Shown piece by piece: positions 50,038 to 57,666 of a stretch of 64,000 nt of DNA. Every line of letters begins with the position of its first letter. The first letter of the stretch is position 1. Made by a program: the position numbers and the translations under genes. Source of the DNA: Thermobaculum terrenum ATCC BAA-798 (GTDB taxonomy: Bacteria > Chloroflexota > Chloroflexia > Thermobaculales > Thermobaculaceae); the NCBI RefSeq assembly GCF_000025005.1, contig NC_013526.1:372001-436000 (forward strand). The letters are read 5' to 3'. A model generated the notes under the pieces. That model searched no databases. It saw only the letters and a list, made by a program, of their open reading frames with translations, and was not told the origin of the DNA.

Positions 50038-51234
50038 ATGCGGAACTACCTGCCGGTGCTGGTGCTCATTATAGGGATAGTTATCCTGCTGCGTATCAGC
50101 TTCTTCTTTACCATAGTGTACTTCCTCGTAGGACTGTACGTGCTGTCGAGCTTGTGGACCCGTCGATCTGTGGGCCACGTGGCCGTAGCTCGCAGCTTCC
50201 AGGAACGCGCCTTCACCGGAGACGAGGTCCGGGTGACGCTGCGGGTGACCAACACCGGGGTGCTGCCCGTCAGCTGGCTGGAGGTGAGGGACACGATCCC
50301 GGGGCAGCTGCTGGCCTCGCCCTTCAGGCCGGAGGTGCTCTCGCTGGGGGCGCACGAGACGTGGTCGCGGGAGTACTCGCTGAGGTGCAGGCACAGAGGG
50401 TACTACCTGCTCGGTCCCTGCACGTTGCGCAGCGGCGACCTGCTGGGCATGCACCAGGTGTACGCCACGGTCGACCGGGCGGATCGGCTCATAGTCTACC
50501 CCAGGGTGGTGCCCCTCCATCAGCTGCAGCTGCCGGAGCACTCCCCGCTGGCGGCGCTGCCCACCCGCTACCCGCTCTTCGAGGACCCCAACCGCACGAT
50601 GGGGGTGAGGGCCTACCAGCGGGGCGACTCCCCCAGGCGCATCCATTGGAGCGCCTCCGCGCGCACGGGGCAGCTGCTGGTGAAGCAGTACCAGCCCGCG
50701 ATCGCGCGCGAGACCCTCATCTGCCTGGATATGTGCGAGGAGAGCTACTCGGTCCGCAGGCGCTACGAGGCGATCGAGCTGGCCGTGGTCACCGCTGCCT
50801 CCCTCGCCAACCATGTGGTAGTGCGGCAGGACCTGCCCGCAGGGCTGGCGGTGGACGCCATGGATCCGCTGGTGGAAGCTCGGCAGAGGCTCGTGCTGCT
50901 ACCGCGGAGCGAGAGGGGGCACTTGATGAGCCTGCTGGAGGTTCTGGCTCGAGTGGAACCGATCGATGAGTACTCCCTGGGTGACCTGGTGACCCGGGCG
51001 ACCGCCGAGCTAGCCTGGGGATCCACCGTGGTGGTGGTCACGGGAGGGGTGAACACCAGGGTGGTCGACACGCTCCTGGCCCTCAAGCGCGGGGGGCTGC
51101 TCGTGGCGCTGGTGGTGGTGCACCCCGGGGAATCGGAGCAGCTGGTGCGACGGCAGGCGGCGTCCATCGGGATACCGATGTACCACGTGTGGACGGAGCG
51201 GGACCTGGAGACCTGGCTGCCCCGCACGGCCTGA
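50038..51234 (+). CDS. DUF58 (vWA-like) membrane protein
   Basis: 398 residues. Two N-terminal helices (LVLIIGIVILLRISFFFTIVYFLVGLYVLSSLW) precede a beta-rich region and the DUF58 core YQRGDSPRRIHWSASARTGQLLVKQY (about 195-225). A vWA-like fold follows (LICLDMCEES, TVVVVTGGV). DUF58 proteins pair with MoxR ATPases in assembly or activation of complexes. The last codon TGA abuts the convergent kinase stop, giving TGATCA. Confidence 0.92.
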   Translation: MRNYLPVLVLIIGIVILLRISFFFTIVYFLVGLYVLSSLWTRRSVGHVAVARSFQERAFTGDEVRVTLRVTNTGVLPVSWLEVRDTIPGQLLASPFRPEVLSLGAHETWSREYSLRCRHRGYYLLGPCTLRSGDLLGMHQVYATVDRADRLIVYPRVVPLHQLQLPEHSPLAALPTRYPLFEDPNRTMGVRAYQRGDSPRRIHWSASARTGQLLVKQYQPAIARETLICLDMCEESYSVRRRYEAIELAVVTAASLANHVVVRQDLPAGLAVDAMDPLVEARQRLVLLPRSERGHLMSLLEVLARVEPIDEYSLGDLVTRATAELAWGSTVVVVTGGVNTRVVDTLLALKRGGLLVALVVVHPGESEQLVRRQAASIGIPMYHVWTERDLETWLPRTA

Positions 51235-52233
51235 TCACCTGAAGCGGGTGGTGGCGTTGCCCAGTACCTGCGCTATATCCTCGGGCGTGATGAGCGCGAT
51301 GTCGCCGGGCATGCAGCGCTTCATGCTGGCGAAGGCATTGCCCACCAGCAGCGGCGACACCTCCCTGTCGACCAGCCCCTGCTGGCTGTGGTGCCCTCCC
51401 AGCAGGGCGTACAGGTACCCCGCGGCGAAGGCATCGCCGGAGCCGAACCGGTAGCGGCCAGCGGATTCGAGCGCTGGGGCCCACTCGTAGGTGCCGGCGC
51501 GCATATGGGCAGCGCCGTCCGGGCCGAGGGTCAGCACGAAGGCCCGATCCTGCCTCCCGTTGCCGAACCGCTCGGACAGCATCCACAGCACGTCCTGGGG
51601 GTCTCCCTCGAAGCCCCACAGGGTCTGGGCGTCCTCCCGGGTGCAGAACAGGATGTTCGTCAGCCTGCACGCCTCCTCCAGGGCCGCAGCCGCCTCCGGA
51701 GGGCTCCACAGCTTGGAGCGGTAGTTGACGTCGAAGGAGATGCTGACCCCGCGCTCGTGCGCCCGGCGGAGCAGCCGGGAGAAGGCGGCCCTCGCTCCCT
51801 CGCCCAGGGCGGGCGTCACGCCCGTCAGGTGCAGCATCCTCGAGCCGTCCACCACGCTCAGGTCCAGCTGAGAGGGGTCGATCTCAGCACACGCCGACCC
51901 CGCGCGGTCGTAGTAGACCCTCGTGCCGAGGGGAGGCGGGTTCTCCTCGGCGTAGAATATGCCCAGCCTGCTGCTGGAGGGCGCCCACACCACGTGGCTC
52001 GTGTCGACGCCATAAGCTCTCAGCTCGCGCTCGACTCGCCTCCCCAAAGGGTTGTCCGGCAGCGCCGACATCCAGACCACCCTCATCCCCAGGCGGGCCA
52101 GGCAGGCCAGGGTGTTGGACTCGGTGCCGCCGACGTGCACCTCGAAGGTATCTGCTTCCTCCAGCCTGCGGCCCCCGGGCGGCGTCAGCCTCAGCATCGT
52201 CTCCCCGAAGCTCACAATGTCGTATCCTGACAA
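51235..52233 (-). CDS. PfkB family carbohydrate kinase, 2-keto-3-deoxygluconate kinase-like
   Basis: 332 residues from TTG 52233 (GGAGGTCGAGC upstream). The start IVSFGETMLRLTPPGGRRLEEADTFEVHVGGTESNTLACLARLG and the DTSHVVW/GIFYAEENPPPLGTRVYYDR segment are typical of KDG kinases. The PfkB active site is GSGDAFAAGYLYALLGG, with Ser replacing the usual Ala of GAGD. It would phosphorylate 2-keto-3-deoxygluconate to KDPG, the natural next step after the ManD-like dehydratase. Confidence 0.85.
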   Translation of the reverse strand: MSGYDIVSFGETMLRLTPPGGRRLEEADTFEVHVGGTESNTLACLARLGMRVVWMSALPDNPLGRRVERELRAYGVDTSHVVWAPSSSRLGIFYAEENPPPLGTRVYYDRAGSACAEIDPSQLDLSVVDGSRMLHLTGVTPALGEGARAAFSRLLRRAHERGVSISFDVNYRSKLWSPPEAAAALEEACRLTNILFCTREDAQTLWGFEGDPQDVLWMLSERFGNGRQDRAFVLTLGPDGAAHMRAGTYEWAPALESAGRYRFGSGDAFAAGYLYALLGGHHSQQGLVDREVSPLLVGNAFASMKRCMPGDIALITPEDIAQVLGNATTRFR

Positions 52234-52379
52234 GCTCGACCTCCACAAGATCCTGGGAAGAATGTTATACCATCATTTGCCTCCCGTTGCATACCCCGTG
52301 CCTCTTGCATTTTGGGTCGATGGGTGTATACTACCCGCTGGTCTGTGCCATGAGATTCTCTACCTGAGGAGTAGGTGAT

Positions 52380-55300
52380 ATGCGTCGCTATCGTCTGTAC
52401 GTGTGCCTGGTGGTCGTGATGCTGCTGATGGGCTTCCTGCGCTCCTCCCCTGCGGCGGCATCTCACGTCCCGTTCAGCACCGCCACTGTGGCTGGCAGCT
52501 TCCAGAGCGAGATAGGTTGTCCCGGCGACTGGCAGCCGTCGTGCGACCTCTCCCTCATGAGCGATCCCGACGGGGATGGGGTGTACACCTTCACGATCCC
52601 GGCCGGCACGTTGCCCGTCGGCGCCTACGAGTACAAGGTCGCCCTCAACAGGTCCTGGGACTACAGCTTCCCGGCCAACAACCAGCGCTTCGAGGTAGCC
52701 GCGGCCGACAACAGCGTCACCTTCTACTACAACTCGGCCACCCACGAGGTGCGCCACGTGGTGGAGGGCACGCGGCCTCCGAGGATAGGGGATGACGACG
52801 TCTTCTGGGACGGCCTCCGACACGACAGCCGCGATACCCTCTACAGAGTGCCCTTCGGGGCCGTGCCCGAGGGCGCGGAGTTCCTCGTACGGTTCCGCAC
52901 CTTCCACGACGACGTGTCGAGCGTGACCGTGCGCGTGTGGCACACCGGCCTCAACGCCGAGAGGCTGTACGACATGCAGCGGGTGGCGCAGGACGTCTCC
53001 TGCTACCAGGACCTGCCATTTAATTGCGACTTCTGGCAGGCCAGGATAGAGGCCGGCCCGATCGGCACCATCTACTATCGGTTCATAGTCCGCGATGGCT
53101 CGAAGGTGGTGTACTACGAGGACGATAGCGAGGTTCGCGACGGCGGCATGGGGCGCCCATTCGACCAGTCGCCTGACTGGGGATGGGCGGTGACGGTGCA
53201 CCGCCGCGACTTCCTGCCGATCACCTGGATGAAGAACGCCGTGGTGTACCAGATCTTCCCCGACAGGTTCCGCAACGGCGATCCCTCCAACGACCCCAAG
53301 CCCGTGCGGGGTAACCCGAGGTTGAGCAGCGACCCCCGTTACGCCTACCCCAATGGGGATCCCACGGGCGCCAGCCGCCCCGAATGGGACCAGATCCTGC
53401 GCATGCGGTGGGGGGAGCTGCCCGAGGGCTATTGCCGGAACTACGCGGGAGACTACCCCTGCCCGCAGAGGTTTGCGCAGCCAGCATCCACGCGGGAGCA
53501 GCCCCGCGGCCGCGACTACTATGGCGGCGACCTGGAAGGGGTCACCGAGAAGCTATCCTACCTCAAGCGCCTGGGGGTGACCGCGATCTACTTCAACCCC
53601 ATATTCGCCGCGGGCTCCAACCACCGCTATGACACCCGCGACTACAAGATCATCGACCCCTACCTGGGCAACCTGGGCGACTGGCGGACGCTCGTGCGCG
53701 CCGCCCATAGGCAGGGGATACGCATCATCCTGGATGGGGTGTTCAACCACATGTCGTCCGACAGCCCCGTATTCGACCGCTACCACAACTGGAACGATGC
53801 CCTGTACGGAGTCGGGGCGTGCGAGAGCGTGAGCTCGCCCTACCGGAGCTGGTTCCGCTTCCGCCGGCCCGTGGGGAGCGAGCCGGCTGCCTGCGCGCCC
53901 TACACGCGCGATGGGGACTCCTACTACGCGGCGTGGGCGGGCTTCGATTCCCTGCCGCAGCTTGCCGAGAGCGACCCAGTCAAGGCCCACATCTACGGTG
54001 CGGACTCGAGCGTGGCCCGCTACTGGCTCCGCCAGGGTGCCGATGGCTGGCGGTTGGACGTCATGCCCGACAAGAGCGTGGCCTTCTGGAGGGAGTTCAG
54101 GCAGCGAGTGAAGCAGGTGGATCCCAACGCCGTGATCATCGGCGAGCTCTGGAAGAAGTTCGACGTCCTGCCGTTCGTGCAGGGCGACACAGCCGACACT
54201 ACGATGAACTATCGCTTCCGCGACGCGGTGATCTCGCTGCTGGCCCCGGGCCCGTTCGACGGCAAGGGTTTCCCTGGCAGCGGCCAGCCCATCAGGCCGT
54301 CGGAGTTCGTCAACCGGCTGCAGTCCATCAGGGAGGACTACCCCGATGCGACCTACTGGACGCTGATGAACCTCCTGGACTCCCACGACACGGAGCGCGT
54401 GCTGTGGACGCTGACGCCGGGCGTGGAGAACCCCGACGGCCGCGAGCGCAACTCCGCCCACCTGGCGGAGGGCAAGACCCGGCTTCGGCTGGCAGCGCTC
54501 ATCCAGATGACCATGCCCGGGGCCCCCACGATCTACTACGGCGACGAGGTGGGCCTGACGGGAGATGACGACCCCGACGATCGGCGCACATTCCCGTGGG
54601 GGGATCGCGAGGCGCGCGCCGAGGGCGACGAGCGCCAGCCCGACATGGCGATGTACCGCTACTATCGCGACCTGATCCACGAGAGGCGCAAGCACCCCTC
54701 GCTGGTGAACGGCGACCTGCGGTTCCTGCTGGTGGATGACGATGCCGGCGTGGTCGCTTACGGCCGCAAGTGGCGGGACGAGGCCTCGATCGTGGTGCTC
54801 AACACCTCCAAGCAGGCCAGGCAGGTGACCGTCCCGGTGGTGGGCTACCTGCCGGAGAACACCGAGCTCTCGTGGCTCGTGGGCGGCCACGGCGAGGCCT
54901 ACGTGCGCAATGGCGGAGTGATCCTCAGCCTCGGCCCGCTGGCCGGCGCGCTGCTCGTGACGCGGGACGCCGACCTGACCCCCACGGCCGCACCCAGTGG
55001 GCTGCAGGCCTCGGCCGACGGTATGCAGGTCCACCTCTCCTGGCAGCCCGTGGCCGGCGCGGTGGGCTACAACGTCTACCGGAGCCCGGTCACCGGTGGA
55101 GGGTACGTCAGGGTCAACGCGGCGCCTGTGACCACCACGGGCTACCTGGACGACAGCGCGGAGCTGCGCAGCGGCCAGAAGTACTACTACGTCGTGCGCG
55201 CGCTCGACGGCGTCGGCAACGAGAGCGCCAACTCCAACGAGGCCAGCGCCACCCCCGGCTACAGGATCGGGTGGGCCAACCTCCAGTGGCCTCATAGCCT

Positions 55301-56303
55301 GGACTACACCGTGAGCGCCCGCTACACCACCGACACGGTCTACGGCCAGGTCTGGATAGACGGCGTCACCAACCAGCCGGGGCCCACGCCAGGGTTGATC
55401 GCGCAGCTCGGGTACGGGCCCCAGGGCAGCGACCCAAGGAGTTGGGACACCTGGGTGCCGATGCAGTTCAACACGGACGTGGGCAACAACGACGAGTACA
55501 AGGGCGTGCTCCAGCCGGACACGCCCGGCACCTACGACTACCTGGTGCGGTACAGCACGACAGGCGGGGAGAGCTGGACCTACGGCGATATAGACGGCAC
55601 GGAGAGCGGCAGCTTCCAGGACCAGGTGGACAGCCCGGGCACGCTGGTGGTGCATCCCAACCCCGACCAGACGCCGCCGGAGGCGCCCACCAACCTGCGA
55701 GCGTACAACAACGGCCCCAGCTCGATCCTCCTGGACTGGGACGCGTCCACGTCGCTCGACGTCTATAGGTACGACGTCTACCGGAGCACGCAGCCCGGCG
55801 GCCCCTACGACAGGGTGGGGTCCACCGACGCGGCCATCACGCAGTACGCCGATTCGGGGCTGCAGACCGGCACCCGCTACTACTACGTGGTGAGGGCGGT
55901 GGACGAGGCCGCCAACGTCTCCGCCCCCAGCAACGAGGCGAGCGCCGTGCCGAGCTCGCGGCAGGTGGCCGTGACCTTCGAGGTGGCGGTGCCCGCTACC
56001 ACCCCGCCCGACGCCACCGTGTACATCGTGGGCAACCAGCCGCAGATCTGCAACTGGTGCAACCCGCACACGGTCGCATTGACCAAGGGGGATGACGGCA
56101 AGTGGAGGATAACGCTGGAGTTCACCGAGGGGACGTCCGTGGAGTACAAGTACACGCTGGGCTCCTGGGACTACGTGGAGAAGGGGCCCTCGTGCGAGGA
56201 GATCTCCAACCGCACCCTCAGGGTCGTCGGGGACTCGGAGGGCAGGCAGCTCGTGCAGGACACGGTGGCCAACTGGAGGAACATCTCGCCCTGCGGCAAC
56301 TAG
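52380..56303 (+). CDS. Secreted multidomain alpha-amylase/pullulanase-like GH13 enzyme
   Basis: 1307 residues. A signal peptide (about 1-27) is followed by an X25-type starch-binding module (about 31-115), an Ig-like N-domain (about 130-270) and a GH13 barrel from NAVVYQIFPDRF. The GH13 conserved regions are DGVFNH (about 452), GWRLDV (nucleophile Asp560), IGELW (Glu589) and LLDSHD (Asp670). A beta domain follows, then FN3 (about 865-960), a WANLQWPHSL module as seen in amylopullulanases, a second FN3 and a C-terminal CBM20 (YKYTLGSWDYVEKG). It is an extracellular starch or pullulan degrader; the exact bond specificity is not determined. Confidence 0.9.
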   Translation: MRRYRLYVCLVVVMLLMGFLRSSPAAASHVPFSTATVAGSFQSEIGCPGDWQPSCDLSLMSDPDGDGVYTFTIPAGTLPVGAYEYKVALNRSWDYSFPANNQRFEVAAADNSVTFYYNSATHEVRHVVEGTRPPRIGDDDVFWDGLRHDSRDTLYRVPFGAVPEGAEFLVRFRTFHDDVSSVTVRVWHTGLNAERLYDMQRVAQDVSCYQDLPFNCDFWQARIEAGPIGTIYYRFIVRDGSKVVYYEDDSEVRDGGMGRPFDQSPDWGWAVTVHRRDFLPITWMKNAVVYQIFPDRFRNGDPSNDPKPVRGNPRLSSDPRYAYPNGDPTGASRPEWDQILRMRWGELPEGYCRNYAGDYPCPQRFAQPASTREQPRGRDYYGGDLEGVTEKLSYLKRLGVTAIYFNPIFAAGSNHRYDTRDYKIIDPYLGNLGDWRTLVRAAHRQGIRIILDGVFNHMSSDSPVFDRYHNWNDALYGVGACESVSSPYRSWFRFRRPVGSEPAACAPYTRDGDSYYAAWAGFDSLPQLAESDPVKAHIYGADSSVARYWLRQGADGWRLDVMPDKSVAFWREFRQRVKQVDPNAVIIGELWKKFDVLPFVQGDTADTTMNYRFRDAVISLLAPGPFDGKGFPGSGQPIRPSEFVNRLQSIREDYPDATYWTLMNLLDSHDTERVLWTLTPGVENPDGRERNSAHLAEGKTRLRLAALIQMTMPGAPTIYYGDEVGLTGDDDPDDRRTFPWGDREARAEGDERQPDMAMYRYYRDLIHERRKHPSLVNGDLRFLLVDDDAGVVAYGRKWRDEASIVVLNTSKQARQVTVPVVGYLPENTELSWLVGGHGEAYVRNGGVILSLGPLAGALLVTRDADLTPTAAPSGLQASADGMQVHLSWQPVAGAVGYNVYRSPVTGGGYVRVNAAPVTTTGYLDDSAELRSGQKYYYVVRALDGVGNESANSNEASATPGYRIGWANLQWPHSLDYTVSARYTTDTVYGQVWIDGVTNQPGPTPGLIAQLGYGPQGSDPRSWDTWVPMQFNTDVGNNDEYKGVLQPDTPGTYDYLVRYSTTGGESWTYGDIDGTESGSFQDQVDSPGTLVVHPNPDQTPPEAPTNLRAYNNGPSSILLDWDASTSLDVYRYDVYRSTQPGGPYDRVGSTDAAITQYADSGLQTGTRYYYVVRAVDEAANVSAPSNEASAVPSSRQVAVTFEVAVPATTPPDATVYIVGNQPQICNWCNPHTVALTKGDDGKWRITLEFTEGTSVEYKYTLGSWDYVEKGPSCEEISNRTLRVVGDSEGRQLVQDTVANWRNISPCGN

Positions 56304-56339
56304 CCTCTTGCGAGGGCTAGAATCGCCCTCGCAAGAGGC
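56303..56339. terminator. Bidirectional terminator after the amylase gene
   Basis: Perfect 15-bp arms (GCCTCTTGCGAGGGC and complement) around a seven-base loop. The hairpin begins on the last base of the amylase stop codon and precedes the convergent flavoprotein gene's end at 56363. Confidence 0.85.
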
Positions 56340-56362
56340 CCCTTTGGGGGAGTGGTCCGGCG

Positions 56363-57541
56363 TCAGGCCCCCAGGAGCGCGACCAGGGCCTTGGCCGCCA
56401 TGGCCACCGGCACCCTGCCCTCTGCCTCCAGGCCCAGGACGATGCGCGCCGTCATGCGCCGCAGGTCCTCGTGACGGTCCGCGGCCGTCACGAGCCTGTG
56501 CACCGCCAGGCGGCTGCGGCATAGCCAGCGCAGCCGCTCGCAGGTCCGGAACAGCTCCGAGAAGCGCGACCGCAGCTCCCGCTCGTAGGCGCGGGCCTCG
56601 ATCTCCCCCCTGGAGAGCATCTCGCGCACGTGCCGGCCGGCGATCACCCCGGATTCGAGGGCGTAGTCTATACCCTCGCCCGTGAGGGGGTTCACCAGCC
56701 CCGCGGCCTCGCCCACCATGACCACCCCGGGGGCCCAGAGGCGAGAGCGCAGGAAGTCCGTGCGCAGGGGAAAGCCCCGCACCGGCCCTTCGCGTCTCGC
56801 CCCGGGCAGCAGGCGCGAGCAGAGGCGGCTGCGTGTGAAGGCCTCGAACTCCTTGCGCGCGGTCGAGCCCTCATGGCGCGCCAGCACCCCCGCGCCCACG
56901 TTGAAGCGCCCACCTCCCAGCGGGAAGATCCAGCCGTACCCTGGCAGGGTCACCCCCTGAAAGCTGAAGACCATCTCTTCGACCTGGGCTGCCGGGCACT
57001 CGAAGTAGGCCCTGGAGGCGGCCAGCAGCCTCGGGCGCGCGGCCACGAGCCCGGAACGTTCGAGCAACCTGGGAGATGCCCCCGTGGCCACCACCACCAT
57101 CCTGGCCCGCACCCCGCGACCGTCCTCCAGGCGCACCAGCGCGTGCTGGCCCTCGAGCTCGACGGCCTCGGCCCGGGCGGGCGCCTCGAACTCCGCCCCC
57201 ACCGAGGTGGCCCTCCGGAGGAGGGCGTCGTCCAGCCGGAGGCGTGGCACCACGAGGCCTCCCCGCCCGGGCATCCCCAGGGTGGTGGAGGTACCGCCGG
57301 GGCCCACCACCCTCACTTGGGACACGCGGCCCCCCATGCCTGCCACCTCCCGCGCGAGGCCCATCCCCTCCAGCACGCTCACGGCGCGGGGGGTGAGCCC
57401 GTCGCCGCAGGTCTTGTCGCGCGGGAACTCCGATTTGTCCAGCAGCAGCACGCGCACCCCGTGCCTCGCAAGCTCCCAGGCGCAGGCGCTCCCCGCCGGG
57501 CCCGCCCCCACGACCACTACATCGTACTTGCCGGCTTTCAT
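56363..57541 (-). CDS. Geranylgeranyl reductase family FAD-dependent oxidoreductase
   Basis: 392 residues from ATG 57541, since MKAGKYDVVVVGAGPAGSACAWELARHG opens the Rossmann fold at once; the longer frame runs through the operator. GGR markers are LLDKSEFPRDKTCGDGLTPRAVSVLEGMGL, VVATGASPRLL, GYGWIFPLGGGRFNVGAGV and MVGEAAGLVNPLTGEGIDYALESG. The family reduces isoprenoid chains of chlorophylls, archaeal lipids or menaquinone; in a non-phototroph quinone or lipid tails are likely. Confidence 0.88.
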   Translation of the reverse strand: MKAGKYDVVVVGAGPAGSACAWELARHGVRVLLLDKSEFPRDKTCGDGLTPRAVSVLEGMGLAREVAGMGGRVSQVRVVGPGGTSTTLGMPGRGGLVVPRLRLDDALLRRATSVGAEFEAPARAEAVELEGQHALVRLEDGRGVRARMVVVATGASPRLLERSGLVAARPRLLAASRAYFECPAAQVEEMVFSFQGVTLPGYGWIFPLGGGRFNVGAGVLARHEGSTARKEFEAFTRSRLCSRLLPGARREGPVRGFPLRTDFLRSRLWAPGVVMVGEAAGLVNPLTGEGIDYALESGVIAGRHVREMLSRGEIEARAYERELRSRFSELFRTCERLRWLCRSRLAVHRLVTAADRHEDLRRMTARIVLGLEAEGRVPVAMAAKALVALLGA

Positions 57542-57594
57542 GGCTGCATTGTACACCTCTTCCGCCCCTGGTGGGAGCCGTCCTTGCGCAAAAG

Positions 57595-57631
57595 TAGTTA
57601 ACATGGTTAACTATCTCTGGAAGATGTTAAC
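57595..57631. promoter_or_regulatory. Palindromic operator between the flavoprotein and MMPL genes
   Basis: TAGTTAAC-ATG-GTTAACTA (57595-57613) is a perfect 8-bp dyad with a three-base spacer. A third GTTAAC lies at 57626-57631. It sits in the 125 bases between two divergent genes. Dyads of this form are bound by TetR or MarR regulators, but no such gene is in the window. Confidence 0.55.
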
Positions 57632-57666
57632 ACCACAGCCTTGACGAGGGAAAGGGGGAAAGTGAC

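Noticed and set aside
53553-56522. 989-codon open frame on the minus strand
   Set aside because: It lies opposite the well-supported amylase gene, is rich in Gly, Arg, His, Val and Pro as expected for the complement of GC-rich coding DNA, and has no domain.
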